Shown here: piece by piece, positions 9,429-17,640 of the stretch
How the letters are laid out: each line of letters opens with the position of its first letter
How positions within the stretch are numbered: position 1 is the first letter of the stretch
Assembly (NCBI RefSeq): GCF_026341775.1
Contig: NZ_JAPEOB010000003.1
Coordinates: 1 to 64,000, forward strand
Source: Streptomyces sp. NBC_00654
GTDB taxonomy: Bacteria; Actinomycetota; Actinomycetes; Streptomycetales; Streptomycetaceae
DNA length: 64,000 nucleotides
Reading direction: 5' to 3'
Position numbers and translations under genes: made by a program
The notes under the pieces: generated by a model
What the model saw: only the letters and a program-made list of their open reading frames with translations
Database searches by the model: none
Told to the model about the DNA's origin: nothing

Positions 9429-9749
9429 ATGTCTACCGGCCTGTTCGTCTCGTTCATGAGAACCGCCGTGCCGTACCTCGTCGGGCTGCTGCTCGCCCTG
9501 GTCGCACGCGCCGGGTTCGACATCGACTCGACGACCGTCACGGCCGCCGTGACCGTCGCGGCCGGCATCGCGTACTACCTCGTGTTCAGGCTGCTCGAAC
9601 TGCTCGGCGAGCGGCTGTCGGGCACGTTCCTGCAGAACCTCGCGGGTGTGTTCCTCGGGTGGGCGCGGCCGCCGGCCTATCCCAAGTTCGAGGCGCTCGA
9701 ACCGGTCGACGGCGCGCGGTACCTCGGCGGCGACTCGACGAGCGGGTGA
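9429..9749 (+). CDS. Holin-like membrane protein
   Basis: A 106-residue protein started at ATG 9429 behind AAAGGGGG. It has two hydrophobic segments, at about residues 10-28 (TAVPYLVGLLLALVA) and 37-58 (TAAVTVAAGIAYYLVFRLL), and a hydrophilic tail. Size, topology and position directly after the endolysin fit an actinophage holin that permeabilises the membrane. No family-specific motif is visible, so the assignment is mainly contextual. Confidence 0.68.
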   Translation: MSTGLFVSFMRTAVPYLVGLLLALVARAGFDIDSTTVTAAVTVAAGIAYYLVFRLLELLGERLSGTFLQNLAGVFLGWARPPAYPKFEALEPVDGARYLGGDSTSG

Positions 9750-9801
9750 CACCGGCCTTACGGCCCCGGTCACACCCCACTGCACAACCCGGAGGTAGCG
9801 C

Positions 9802-10134
9802 GTGGACGCTGCGACGCTCAGCGCGGTCGGCGTGATCGTCGTCGGGCTCGCGGCGGCCGCCGCTGCACTGATCGGACACCGCGGGGCGAACGCTGCCTCG
9901 CAGTCCGGCGCCGTGCTCGGCGGGTACTCGACGCTCGTCGACAACCTGCAGGAAGAGCGAGACAAGCTCGCGCGGCAGATCTCCGAGAACGATGTGAAGC
10001 TCGCCGCGGCGTACGCCGAACTCGCCAGTGAGCGCGCCGACAAAGCAGCGCTGCAGGGGCAGATCACGGCGCTCACGAGCGAGAACAGACAGCTACGCGA
10101 CCGGATCGTCGAGCTTGGAGGGCAACCCACGTGA
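9802..10134 (+). CDS. Small membrane-anchored coiled-coil phage protein
   Basis: The 110-residue product starts at GTG 9802 behind GGAGG. It has one N-terminal transmembrane helix (about residues 5-26, SAVGVIVVGLAAAAAALIG) and then a long heptad-rich helix (about 47-105, with LQEERDKLARQISENDVKL). The stop overlaps the next start (GTGA). The layout resembles spanin-like or holin-accessory proteins in actinophage lysis cassettes. A lysis role is inferred from position only. Confidence 0.65.
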   Translation: MDAATLSAVGVIVVGLAAAAAALIGHRGANAASQSGAVLGGYSTLVDNLQEERDKLARQISENDVKLAAAYAELASERADKAALQGQITALTSENRQLRDRIVELGGQPT

Positions 10135-10823
10135 CGCGACGTCATGCTCAGCCGATCCTCGCGCAGCGTTGGCGGTCGCTCGCGGTCGCCGCCGTACTGC
10201 TCGTGCTGTCGGGTGCGGTTGTCCTCGTGTGGCTCCGCATCGACGCCGAGTCGTCCGCCCGTAGGGAGGCGATCGCCGAGGCGAACCTGCGCGGCGACGC
10301 GGTGACGACGCTCGCCGGCGACGTGCGGGTGCTGCGCGAGCAGATCAAGGCCGAGGGAAAGACGCCAGCCGCGCCGGACCCGGCTCGGGCGGTCGAGGAT
10401 CTACCGCGGCGGGCCGAGGTGCCGGTACCGATCCCCGGTCCGGCCGGTCCTCGCGGACCGCAGGGCGAGCCCGGCAAGGCCGCGCCCACGATCACCCCGG
10501 CGCCCGGAGCAACCGGACCGCAGGGCGATCCCGGCGACACGGTCACCGGTCCGCAGGGGCCGGTCGGTCCTACTGGACCCGCCGGCCCACCCGGTCCCGA
10601 CGGACCGGCCGGGCAAGACGGGCAGAACGGCGAGGACGGCGAGGACGGAACCGACGGACGCGACGGGCAGACGTGCCCGGACGGGTACAGCCTGCAGGCG
10701 CCGTCATGGGATCCCGACGCCCTCGTCTGCAGACGCGACGGCGCCCCGCAGCCGAGCGACCCGTCGCCGAGCCCGTCGTCGACGCTGCTCGGGCTGCCTG
10801 CCGAGCGCCGCCGCACCGCATGA
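10131..10823 (+). CDS. Membrane-anchored collagen-like phage protein
   Basis: The 230-residue protein starts at GTG 10131, overlapping the previous stop. A transmembrane helix spans about residues 17-38, followed by a short helical stalk. From about 100 to 180 there are Gly-X-Y repeats in several blocks, for example [13 protein letters not shown] and [20 protein letters not shown] short Cys-containing end follows ([10 protein letters not shown] and DALVCRRDG, perhaps one disulfide), then a Pro/Ser tail. Collagen repeats form trimeric rods and are common in phage fibres. Here the N-terminal anchor and lysis-cassette position suggest display on the infected or lysogenic cell surface rather than on the virion. 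Confidence 0.8.
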   Translation: MTRRHAQPILAQRWRSLAVAAVLLVLSGAVVLVWLRIDAESSARREAIAEANLRGDAVTTLAGDVRVLREQIKAEGKTPAAPDPARAVEDLPRRAEVPVPIPGPAGPRGPQGEPGKAAPTITPAPGATGPQGDPGDTVTGPQGPVGPTGPAGPPGPDGPAGQDGQNGEDGEDGTDGRDGQTCPDGYSLQAPSWDPDALVCRRDGAPQPSDPSPSPSSTLLGLPAERRRTA

Positions 10824-10830
10824 CAGCACT

Positions 10831-10870
10831 GCGCCCCTGTCTGGCCTAACGGCCGGGCAGGGGCGCTTTT
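10831..10870 (+). terminator. Strong rho-independent terminator ending the late phage operon
   Basis: GCGCCCCTG (10831-10839) pairs perfectly with CAGGGGCGC (10858-10866), with additional inner pairing TGGCC/GGCCG, and is followed by TTTT. It closes the tail-lysis transcript just after the collagen-like gene. Confidence 0.85.
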
Positions 10871-11016
10871 GTGCGTTTGTCGGCCCCCGCCGCGGTGCAC
10901 GGCGAGGGCCGGGTGAGTGCTCCCCGAAGGGGCGATTCCCAGTATGACCCAAGCGCATCAACCCGTCACGGTCGTACGCTGGTTGGCGAGTGCTCTACGC
11001 CCAGCAAGGGGAATCC

Positions 11017-12249
11017 ATGATCAATCCATCTGTCATGACGACCGGGGAGCGGATCAGGTACTACCGCCTCAAGGTCGGCAAGCCGCAGTCCGCCCTCGCC
11101 GGTCTCGTCGGTCGGTCCGAGGATTGGCTCAGCAAGGTCGAGCGGAACATCATCCGTATCGACTCCCTGTCCATGCTCATCCGGATCGCCCGCGAGCTGA
11201 ACCTCGACAACGTCGCCGACCTCGTCGGATCGGCGATCGACCTAAGCCTCGTCGGCGGACCCGAGCACCCCTCGGTGCCCGCGATCCGGCGCGCGCTGAA
11301 CACCCCGCCGTCGCACCTCGGGCTCGGGCTGCCCGGCGACCCGTACACCGCGCCGCAGCTCGCCGAGCGAGTCGTCGAGGCGTGGGGCATCTACGAGACC
11401 GAGACCGAGCGGTACGCGCCCGTCGGCGGCATGCTGCCCGGACTGCTCGCCGAGGCGTACGCCACGCTGCGCGCCACGAGCGGCGAGGCCGAACTCGACG
11501 CGACCCGCGCGCTCGTCTCGCTGCTGCACCTGCACCAAGTGTTCTTGCGGCGCGTCGGCGAGCGCAAGCTGTCGCTGCGCGCCGCCGACCGGGCGATGCA
11601 GATCGCCGACAGCACGGGCGACCCCGCCCTAATCGCCGCCTCGGCATGGAACGTCTGCGGCATCCTCACGTCGAGCGGCGAGGTCGCCGACTCGCTCGAC
11701 CTCGCGCGCACGACGATCGAGCACTGCCGGCCGGGCGACGACGCCACCCCCGAGCACCTGTCGGCGTACGGCGCGCTGCACCTCGCCGCGGTCATCGCCG
11801 CCATTCGGGACAGCAAGGCGCCGACGGCATGGGATCTGCTGTCGCAGGCGAGCACTGTCGCGCGGCGGCTCGGTGTCGACCGGAACGACTTTCACACCTC
11901 GTTCGGCCCGACCAACGTCGCCATGCACGGCGTGCACCTCGCCGCCGAGGAAGGCGACGCGGCCGAGGCGCTGCGCCTCGCCGACGACGTCGAGGTGCCC
12001 GAGCCCGGCGGCGTGCTGCCGCTCGAACGGACGACGCGGTACCTCGTCGAGGTCATGCACTCGCACCGGCTGACCGGCGACGACTTCGGCACGCTCTACA
12101 TGCTCAAACAGATCATGGAAGCGTCGCCGGAAGAGATCAGGTACTTTCCGCTCGTGCGCGAGGCTGTGCAGGCGCTCTTGAAGCGGCCGCGCCCGCAGAT
12201 GCGCGGCGACGTGCACCGCATCGCCGAGCACGTCGGCGTGCTCGCGTAG
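11017..12249 (+). CDS. XRE-type helix-turn-helix regulator with TPR-like C-terminal region
   Basis: The start is ATG 11017 because AAGGGG lies 7 bases upstream. A GTG at 10990 is possible but lacks a ribosome-binding site. The 410-residue product has an N-terminal XRE helix-turn-helix (about residues 8-65, GERIRYYRLKVGKPQSALAG, then VGRSEDWLSKVERN). The remainder is helical and TPR-like, with SLLHLHQVFLRRVGERKLSL and AADRAMQIADSTGDPALIA. Such proteins are widespread in Streptomyces and often regulate adjacent small genes. Here it may control the four downstream genes or the lysogenic state. The effector or partner sensed by the TPR region is unknown. Confidence 0.85.
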   Translation: MINPSVMTTGERIRYYRLKVGKPQSALAGLVGRSEDWLSKVERNIIRIDSLSMLIRIARELNLDNVADLVGSAIDLSLVGGPEHPSVPAIRRALNTPPSHLGLGLPGDPYTAPQLAERVVEAWGIYETETERYAPVGGMLPGLLAEAYATLRATSGEAELDATRALVSLLHLHQVFLRRVGERKLSLRAADRAMQIADSTGDPALIAASAWNVCGILTSSGEVADSLDLARTTIEHCRPGDDATPEHLSAYGALHLAAVIAAIRDSKAPTAWDLLSQASTVARRLGVDRNDFHTSFGPTNVAMHGVHLAAEEGDAAEALRLADDVEVPEPGGVLPLERTTRYLVEVMHSHRLTGDDFGTLYMLKQIMEASPEEIRYFPLVREAVQALLKRPRPQMRGDVHRIAEHVGVLA

Positions 12250-12296
12250 CTCGAACGGGCGCTCGGCCGCCCGGAGTTGATGCACCCGGAACACAA

Positions 12297-12325
12297 GGCG
12301 ACCCGGAATTTTCTTCCGGGTCGCC
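12297..12325 (+). terminator. Perfect 12-bp hairpin downstream of the XRE gene
   Basis: GGCGACCCGGAA (12297-12308) and TTCCGGGTCGCC (12314-12325) form a perfect stem with loop TTTTC, followed by TCGTCATTTC. It lies 47 bases past the XRE stop and 28 bases before the next start, and probably acts as terminator or attenuator. Confidence 0.7.
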
Positions 12326-12353
12326 TCGTCATTTCCCTTCTACGGTCCGTGTC

Positions 12354-12617
12354 ATGACGACGACTCAGCGAGTTCGGCGAGGGAGTGTCGGCGTGACCGC
12401 GAACCCCTCGCAGGGAGTACGCATCGACCGCATCGGATCGTTACGGCGTACGTCGGCCGGACGTATCGCGATCCCGCTCACCGTGGGCAAGGACGGCGAC
12501 CGAGTCGGCGAGGGCGACCTCGTGCTGACGAACGCCGACGCCGAAATGCTGCACGCCGAACTCGGGCGACTGCTCGTCGAGTCGATTCCCCCGACTACTC
12601 CCGAGCGGAGCGAGTGA
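12354..12617 (+). CDS. Small protein of unknown function with a TTA codon
   Basis: An 87-residue basic protein starts at ATG 12354. The central part, RIDRIGSLRRTSAGRIAIPL, followed by an acidic stretch, looks like a compact alpha/beta protein. I recognise no family. Leu30 is encoded by TTA (12441-12443), the rare Streptomyces codon read by the bldA tRNA, so translation may be tied to late development. It opens a tightly packed four-gene run. Confidence 0.65.
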   Translation: MTTTQRVRRGSVGVTANPSQGVRIDRIGSLRRTSAGRIAIPLTVGKDGDRVGEGDLVLTNADAEMLHAELGRLLVESIPPTTPERSE

Positions 12618-12621
12618 CGTG

Positions 12622-13158
12622 ATGACGAATGACGCGCTGCCGCAGAGCGCACCGACAGGACGCACCACACAGGACCACATCCGCCGAGCGAACCTCGCCG
12701 AGGCGGCCGGCGGGTTCGACGGATTCGTGTCCGTAGACTGGATCAGGGACAGCGGCGCGAGCGTGTCGCGGACCCTCGCAAAGTGGGATCAGGGGCAGCT
12801 CGCCGAACTGCCCGCGGGCAAGGCATGGGACGTCGTCCGCATGGACCGGTCGCACGGGTGGCGTACGGTCACGGCGCTGCGCACTGCGGGCGTCGACGTC
12901 GGGCCCGTGCTGCACACCGAGGCGTACGTCGAGGTGCTCGTGCCGCTCGGCTCGGTCGCCGCGTGGGACCAGGACGGCGCGACCGTCGTCGCCGAGGGCG
13001 AGCTGCTGACCGTACCGCCGCCCGCCGTTGTCGCCCCGCACACGCTGAACGCCCGCTCGTGGATCGTGCCGCCGGGCACGACGCTCACGGACGGCATGGC
13101 GCTGTACGAGGCGTACGCGTCCGCGAGCGCGAGCATGGCCATGGACGGCACACGATGA
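12622..13158 (+). CDS. Hypothetical protein in the prophage right arm
   Basis: A 178-residue protein started at ATG 12622 (a GTG directly before it is possible). Its residues about 35-140 contain GFVSVDWIRDSGASVSRTLA and LRTAGVDVGPVLHTEAYVEV, an alpha/beta pattern without a motif I can name. Similar small proteins occur in Streptomyces beside XRE/TPR regulators. It overlaps the following gene by four bases (ATGA). Confidence 0.65.
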   Translation: MTNDALPQSAPTGRTTQDHIRRANLAEAAGGFDGFVSVDWIRDSGASVSRTLAKWDQGQLAELPAGKAWDVVRMDRSHGWRTVTALRTAGVDVGPVLHTEAYVEVLVPLGSVAAWDQDGATVVAEGELLTVPPPAVVAPHTLNARSWIVPPGTTLTDGMALYEAYASASASMAMDGTR

Positions 13159-13643
13159 CCGCCGAGGCCGCGGTCGCCGAGGCTGTGCCCCTCTCGACGC
13201 TCATGTCGGTCAACGTGCGCACGTGGCTCGAACAGACCGCCGCCGGCGAGCCGATCCCCTGCCTGATGCTGAACTACTCGGCGCCGCAGTTCGACGACGT
13301 CGACCCGGCTGCCGTCGAGGCCAGCATGCGGCAGGTGGCGCAGTCGCTCGGCGCCGTCCCGACCGGCGAGCCGGTACCCGACATCGGCGTGCGGCTGACC
13401 CTGCGCGGCGGCGTGGCGCTGCTGTGGTTCCCTGGGACCGGCTACGCGCTCAAGGTGCAGCACCCCAGATGGGTGCGCGGGCTCGAACAGAGCGGCGCCG
13501 CGCTGCTCGCGGTCGGGATCGACGAGCTGTCGCAAGTCGCCACGGTCGCCGAGGTCGACGAGTACCGGAATCACGCCCGCGAGGCCGGCCGCCTGTTCTT
13601 CGCTCTCGCCCGCGTGGGTCGCGCCGTCGGGGGTGCCTCGTGA
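13155..13643 (+). CDS. Hypothetical protein in the prophage right arm
   Basis: A 162-residue product starts at ATG 13155 inside the ATGA overlap. It has an alpha/beta look, with GVRLTLRGGVALLWFPGTG and a C-terminal helix ARLFFALAR-like around residues 145-155. No domain is recognised. It is coupled at its 3' end too (GTGA with the next gene), so the three genes 12622-14278 are almost certainly co-translated and may work together. Confidence 0.65.
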   Translation: MTAEAAVAEAVPLSTLMSVNVRTWLEQTAAGEPIPCLMLNYSAPQFDDVDPAAVEASMRQVAQSLGAVPTGEPVPDIGVRLTLRGGVALLWFPGTGYALKVQHPRWVRGLEQSGAALLAVGIDELSQVATVAEVDEYRNHAREAGRLFFALARVGRAVGGAS

Positions 13644-14278
13644 AGGCGGCGCCGGCCCGGCCGGACGTCGTCCCGTTCATCGCGGCATGGAGCGGCGAGC
13701 AGCGGCACACGCGCAGGGTTGTGTACTCGGGGCGGGGCGGTATCGCGTTCGTCGACGAGGCGCCCGAGGACCGCGACCAATTCGGCGTGCTGTGGAACGG
13801 CCGCGCCCTCGCGCAGGGCGCCGGCCGCCCGCGGTACGGCGAGGTTCACCCGGAGCGACAGCGCGTGGCGATGCAGTACCTCATGTGTCAGGTGTGCGGG
13901 CGGCCGGCTGATCGCGACCGGAACGGCGGCGTGCTGTTTGTGGTCGAGGACAACCGGGGCGATTGGAACGGGTGGCCCGAGAACCTGATGACGACGCACC
14001 CGCCGCTGTGCCTGCCGTGCGCGGGCAAGGCGGTCGAGCAGTGCCCGCACCTCGTCGACAGCAGCGTCGCCCTACGCGTCCGCAACAGCGAGGTGTGCGC
14101 GGTGTACGGGCGCATCTGGTCGTCGTCGGCGTTCGGGCACCCGGTGCGCACCGCGAATAAGGAAGTCGTCGCCTACGGCACGGCGGCCGCACGGTGGGTA
14201 CTCGCCGGGCAGCTCGTGCGCTCCCTGCACGGCTGCACGCGCGTCGACCTGCAGCGCGAACTCGCGCGCTCCCGATGA
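13640..14278 (+). CDS. Putative zinc-binding protein of unknown function
   Basis: A 212-residue protein with start GTG 13640 overlapping the previous stop. Two cysteine knuckles stand out: CQVCGRPADRD at about residue 78 and CLPCAGKAVEQCPH at about 119-132, enough to hold one or two zinc ions. The region between them (GVLFVVEDNRGDWNGWPENL) is rich in Trp and acidic residues. It resembles zinc-finger proteins commonly annotated as hypothetical in actinophages and Streptomyces integrative elements. Function unknown. Confidence 0.68.
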   Translation: MKAAPARPDVVPFIAAWSGEQRHTRRVVYSGRGGIAFVDEAPEDRDQFGVLWNGRALAQGAGRPRYGEVHPERQRVAMQYLMCQVCGRPADRDRNGGVLFVVEDNRGDWNGWPENLMTTHPPLCLPCAGKAVEQCPHLVDSSVALRVRNSEVCAVYGRIWSSSAFGHPVRTANKEVVAYGTAAARWVLAGQLVRSLHGCTRVDLQRELARSR

Positions 14279-14656
14279 CAGGGTCGCCCGGCGGTCGACG
14301 CTCCCCCGACGTCCCGCCGGGCGATCCGCTCAACATTCGAACCGAGGTTCGAATTTTGCGCTGTGTTTGGCATATGCAACGATCAGGGGATCACCCTCAC
14401 GCACCGGTTAGCCATGGTTAACCGGTGCCCCCATGCGGGTGCGGTAGGTCCCTCACGCGCGAGGCCCGTTCCGTCCAAAGCACGGAGCCGCACCCTGACC
14501 GCCCCGGACGCCCGTACAGTGGCGACCGGGGCGGGCTACGTTCAGCCGCTCGGATCGCGTCAAAGTCCAAAGAATCTCAGGCCAAGCGCCTTTCTTTAGT
14601 GTGGTCTGAGGCGACCTGCATAAACGCAGGTGAGCACATCGCTAAACCTCGCACAC
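14279..14656. other. Non-coding prophage end (attP-derived region)
   Basis: I see no convincing gene on either strand here. Besides the repeats at 14335-14428 it contains ACCTGC (14614-14619) facing GCAGGT (14626-14631). It also contains GGCCAAGCGC (14580-14589), the exact reverse complement of GCGCTTGGCC (14664-14673) inside the tRNA fragment. Clustered short repeats next to an attachment core are typical arm sites for tyrosine recombinases. Confidence 0.5.
14335..14428. promoter_or_regulatory. Two perfect inverted repeats in the attachment region
   Basis: ATTCGAACC (14335-14343) mirrors GGTTCGAAT (14346-14354) around a two-base centre. GCACCGGTTA (14401-14410) mirrors TAACCGGTGC (14419-14428) around eight bases. 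Neither is followed by a strong T-run, so binding sites for a phage regulator, excisionase or integrase are as likely as terminators. Confidence 0.45.
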
Positions 14657-14698
14657 CTTCTAAGCGCTTGGCCGCAGGTTCGAGTCCTGCCGGGGGCG
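14657..14698 (+). other. attR core: 3' half of a tRNA-Arg(UCU)-like gene
   Basis: The segment has exact 3' tRNA geometry. It reads anticodon loop CTTCTAA (14657-14663, anticodon TCT), 5-base stem strand GCGCT, 5-base variable loop TGGCC, T-arm GCAGG-TTCGAGT-CCTGC (14674-14690), acceptor strand CGGGGGC and discriminator G. The matching 5' half (acceptor GCCCCCG, D-arm) is absent upstream, and the bases just before the anticodon loop do not pair. So the tRNA similarity stops at the anticodon loop, as in integrase-made att sites. The intact tRNA should lie at the left prophage end. Confidence 0.75.
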
Positions 14699-14719
14699 CA
14701 TTTGCCCGCATCACCATGA

Positions 14720-14744
14720 GGCCCTCCGTCCCGGAGGGCCTTTT
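14720..14744 (+). terminator. Native terminator of the tRNA gene
   Basis: GGCCCTCC (14720-14727) pairs with GGAGGGCC (14733-14740) over a five-base loop, followed by TTTT. Its position about 20 bases after the tRNA 3' end indicates original chromosomal sequence flanking the integration site. Confidence 0.85.
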
Positions 14745-14847
14745 CGCCGTCAGGGGCACGCTAACGAGCGCACCGTAGTGGCGACGTCAAGGAAACCTGT
14801 CAGTCCCCTCCCGTACGTCGGCGACGGCCCGCCCTCCGCTCCGTACG

Positions 14848-16266
14848 TCAGCGCGGCCCCGCGCTCCGCTCCGCGCATTCGGCCAGTACCGGAAGGGCCT
14901 TCTCCAGGCTGCCGTGTCCGTCGGCGAACGGGAGGCGCAGATGGTGGCGGAAGCCGTCGACCGCGGAGAAGGCCGGGCCGGGGACGATGAGGACACCCGC
15001 GCGGCGGGCGAGTTGGGCGGTGGCCTCGGCGTCCGCGCCCGGGATCTCCACCCAGAGGGCGGAACCGCCCGCCGGGCGTTCCCAGCGCCAGCCGGGGGCG
15101 TGGGCGAGGAGCAGGCGTTCGGTCTCCGCGAGTCGGTCGCGCAGCTGGGAGCGGCGGTGGGCGCGGGCCTCGGGCAGCTGCCGGAGCAGGCGCACGGCGA
15201 GCATCTGGTCCACCACCGGGCAGGACAGGTCGACGGACTTCTTGATGTCCGCCAGCCGGTGGACGACGGTGGCGGAGGCACGGATCCAGCCCACCCGCAG
15301 GCCGCCCCAGAACAGCTTGGACAGGGTGCCGATCGTCGCCGTGGCGTCGGCCGGCAGCCGCGGGGCGAGGGAGACGGGGGCGTCGTCGTGGCGCAGGGTC
15401 AGTTCCGCGTACGCGTTGTCCTCCACCGTGTACACCCCGTGTTCGGCCAGCGCCGCCGCCCAGCGCAGCCGGGTGTGCTCGTCCATCCCCCGGCCCGTGG
15501 GGTTGTGCACGGACGGCTGCAGATAGACCAGGCGCGGCCGGACACGGCCGGCCAGCCGGGCCAGCGCCGCCGGGCCGTCGCCGTGCGGGGACGCGGCCGG
15601 GAGCGGGACGAGGCGGGCGCCCCGGGACCGCAGCGCCTCCAGCGCCCCGCGGTACGTCGGGTCCTCGACGACCACCGTGTCCCCGGGCTCGACCAGCCCC
15701 TGGGTGATCAGCCAGACGGCCTGCTGGGACCCGGCGGTGACCAGGATCTGGTCCGGGGAGGTGGGCAGGCCGGCGGCGCGGTGGTACCCGGCGATCGCCT
15801 CCCGCAGCTCCGGCAGCCCGTACGGAAGGTAGCCGTCACCGGCCAGCGCGGGGCCGAGGTCCTGGGCGGACAGGGCGCCGACCGCCGCCGCGACCGCGGG
15901 CAGGCCGTCCAGCGCCCCGCTGGACAGGTCGATGCCGCTGTCCCTGGTCCCGAAACTGGCCAGGCGCCCTTCGGTCGCCGGTTCGCCCACCGCCCCCGAC
16001 GCCCGTAGCCGCGACCCGCTGCCGTGCCGGCTCTCCAGCCGGCCCTCGGCCTCCAGCATCCCGTAGGCGGCCGTCACCGTACTGCGGCTGACGCCGATCG
16101 CCGCCGCCAGGGCGCGCTGCGAGGGCAGCACGGTACCGGGGGCGATGTCCCCGCGCTGCGCCAGTTCGCGCAGCGCGTCGGCCAGCAACCGCGGCAGCGC
16201 CCCCGTACCTCCTTTGGACCAACCGGTGAGCAGACGCGACAGGCGGGTGGGAGGAATCCGGTCCAT
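14848..16266 (-). CDS. MocR-type GntR regulator with aminotransferase fold
   Basis: A 472-residue protein read leftwards from ATG 16266. Residues about 15-90 are a GntR winged helix-turn-helix (GTVLPSQRALAAAIGVSRST, then VTAAYGMLEAEGRL). The rest is a class I aminotransferase-like domain, with VTAGSQQAVWLITQGL, VVEDPTYRGALEAL, VHNPTGRGM and the PLP-lysine segment GTLSKLFWGGLRVGW. The length is right for the MocR/PdxR subfamily, in which PLP or an amino-metabolite modulates DNA binding. It is divergent from the UPF0261 gene with a clear inverted repeat between them, so that operon is its likely target. Confidence 0.93.
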   Translation of the reverse strand: MDRIPPTRLSRLLTGWSKGGTGALPRLLADALRELAQRGDIAPGTVLPSQRALAAAIGVSRSTVTAAYGMLEAEGRLESRHGSGSRLRASGAVGEPATEGRLASFGTRDSGIDLSSGALDGLPAVAAAVGALSAQDLGPALAGDGYLPYGLPELREAIAGYHRAAGLPTSPDQILVTAGSQQAVWLITQGLVEPGDTVVVEDPTYRGALEALRSRGARLVPLPAASPHGDGPAALARLAGRVRPRLVYLQPSVHNPTGRGMDEHTRLRWAAALAEHGVYTVEDNAYAELTLRHDDAPVSLAPRLPADATATIGTLSKLFWGGLRVGWIRASATVVHRLADIKKSVDLSCPVVDQMLAVRLLRQLPEARAHRRSQLRDRLAETERLLLAHAPGWRWERPAGGSALWVEIPGADAEATAQLARRAGVLIVPGPAFSAVDGFRHHLRLPFADGHGSLEKALPVLAECAERSAGPR

Positions 16267-16290
16267 ACGCCCATCATCCCGCTCCTCAGG

Positions 16291-16308
16291 CCACTTGCCC
16301 TCAAGTGG
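16291..16308. promoter_or_regulatory. Inverted repeat in the MocR divergent promoter region
   Basis: CCACTTG (16291-16297) and CAAGTGG (16302-16308) form a perfect 7-bp dyad with a 4-base centre, 24 bases upstream of the MocR start and 63 bases upstream of the divergent gene. It is the best candidate operator for the MocR regulator. Confidence 0.6.
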
Positions 16309-16371
16309 TGTGTGCCGCCCACGGGTGCCGCGCGCAGGATCGAGGGACCGTTCGTTCGAAGGAGAAAGAAC

Positions 16372-17625
16372 ATGGCGACCGTCGTGCTGGTCGGGACCCT
16401 GGACACCAAGGGGACGGAGTACGCGTGGCTCGCGACGCGGCTGCGGGCGTCCGGATGCGATGTGGTGACCGTCGATGCCGGGGTGATGCCGCTGCCGGAC
16501 GGGACCCCCGCCGGTGATGTCGAAGCCGCCGCCGTCGCCCGCCGCGCCGGGCACGACCTGGCGGCGCTGCGGGCCGCCGGGGACCGCGGCGCGGCGGTGT
16601 CGGCCATGGCCGAAGGGGTCGAGCTGGTCGTCGGCGATCTGCACCGGGAGGGCCGGCTGCACGCGGTGCTGGCGGTGGCCGGCAGCGGTGGCTCGTTCAT
16701 CGCCGCGCGGGCCATGCGGGCGCTGCCCGTCGGTGTGCCGAAGCTGCTGGTGTCGACCATGGCCGGCGGGGATGTGTCCCCGTACGTGGGCAGCAGCGAC
16801 ATCACCATGATGTACAGCGTGGTCGATGTGGCGGGCATCAACTCCGTGTCGTCCCTGATCCTGGGGAACGCGGTGGCCGCCGCCGCCGGGATGGCCGCCC
16901 ACCACGAGCGGAGCCTGACCCGTCCGCGTGCCGAGGGCCGCGCGCTGATCGGGGCCAGCATGTTCGGGGTCACCACACCGGCCGTCGATGCCGCCCGACG
17001 CCGGCTGGACGAACTCGGTTACGAGGTCCTGGTCTTCCATGCCACCGGTGCGGGCGGGCAGGCCCTGGAGAAGCTCGCCGCGGGCGGCTTCCTGGCCGGG
17101 GTCCTGGATCTGACCACCACCGAACTCGCGGACGAACTGGTCGGCGGGGTGCTGAGCGCCGGGCCCGGCCGGCTCACCGCCGCGGGCCGGGCCGGGATTC
17201 CCCAGGTGGTGGCCCCGGGAGCGTTGGACATGGTCAACTTCGGGGCCCGGGAGACGGTCCCTGAGCGCTTCGCCGGGCGCCGTCTGCTCGTGCACAACCC
17301 GACGGTCACCCTGATGCGCACCACGGCCGACGAGATGGCGCTGCTCGGCACCTCCATCGGGCACAAGCTGGCCGCGGCGGACGGACCCGCCGCGGTCCTC
17401 TGGCCGCTGGGCGGCGTCTCCGCCGTGGACGCGCCCGGCGGGCCCTTCCACGACCCCGCCGCCGACGAGGCCGCGCTGACCTCCCTGCGGTCGGCGCTGG
17501 AGGGCAGCACCGTCGAACTCCACGAGATCGACGCCCATCTGAACGACCCGGCCTTCGCCGTTGCCGCCGCCGACCACCTCCACCGGCTGATCACCACCGT
17601 CGACCGCCCGGCCGCGGACGCCTGA
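16372..17625 (+). CDS. Tm-1-like ATP-binding protein (UPF0261)
   Basis: The 417-residue protein starts at ATG 16372 with GGAGAAAGAAC just upstream. It matches UPF0261/Tm-1-like proteins in full, opening TVVLVGTLDTKGTEYAWLA and continuing with AVAGSGGSFIAARAMRALP, VSTMAGGDVSPYVGSSDI, and GHKLAAADGPAAVLWPLGGV near the end. Family structures bind ATP and, in the plant protein Tm-1, form the N-terminal half of a virus-resistance protein. The bacterial role is unsettled. The TIM-barrel half is encoded by the next gene, so the two products probably form a complex. Confidence 0.9.
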   Translation: MATVVLVGTLDTKGTEYAWLATRLRASGCDVVTVDAGVMPLPDGTPAGDVEAAAVARRAGHDLAALRAAGDRGAAVSAMAEGVELVVGDLHREGRLHAVLAVAGSGGSFIAARAMRALPVGVPKLLVSTMAGGDVSPYVGSSDITMMYSVVDVAGINSVSSLILGNAVAAAAGMAAHHERSLTRPRAEGRALIGASMFGVTTPAVDAARRRLDELGYEVLVFHATGAGGQALEKLAAGGFLAGVLDLTTTELADELVGGVLSAGPGRLTAAGRAGIPQVVAPGALDMVNFGARETVPERFAGRRLLVHNPTVTLMRTTADEMALLGTSIGHKLAAADGPAAVLWPLGGVSAVDAPGGPFHDPAADEAALTSLRSALEGSTVELHEIDAHLNDPAFAVAAADHLHRLITTVDRPAADA

Positions 17626-17640
17626 GACCGCGAGCGCGCC

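Larger units (their letters stand above)
1..14698 (+). mobile_element. Right-hand part of a siphovirus-type prophage
   Basis: All recognisable genes from the left edge to 14278 lie on the plus strand in the order usual for the late half of an actinophage: tape measure, distal tail, tail fibres, tailspike, endolysin, holin-like protein, then a regulator and small accessory genes. The segment ends in a partial tRNA gene at 14657-14698, the expected scar of tRNA-directed integration. Head, packaging, replication and integrase genes are not in the window and should lie to the left. The tail genes are intact, so this is either a full prophage or one kept for its tail and lysis genes. The right boundary is inferred from the tRNA fragment. 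The left boundary is unseen. Confidence 0.85.
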
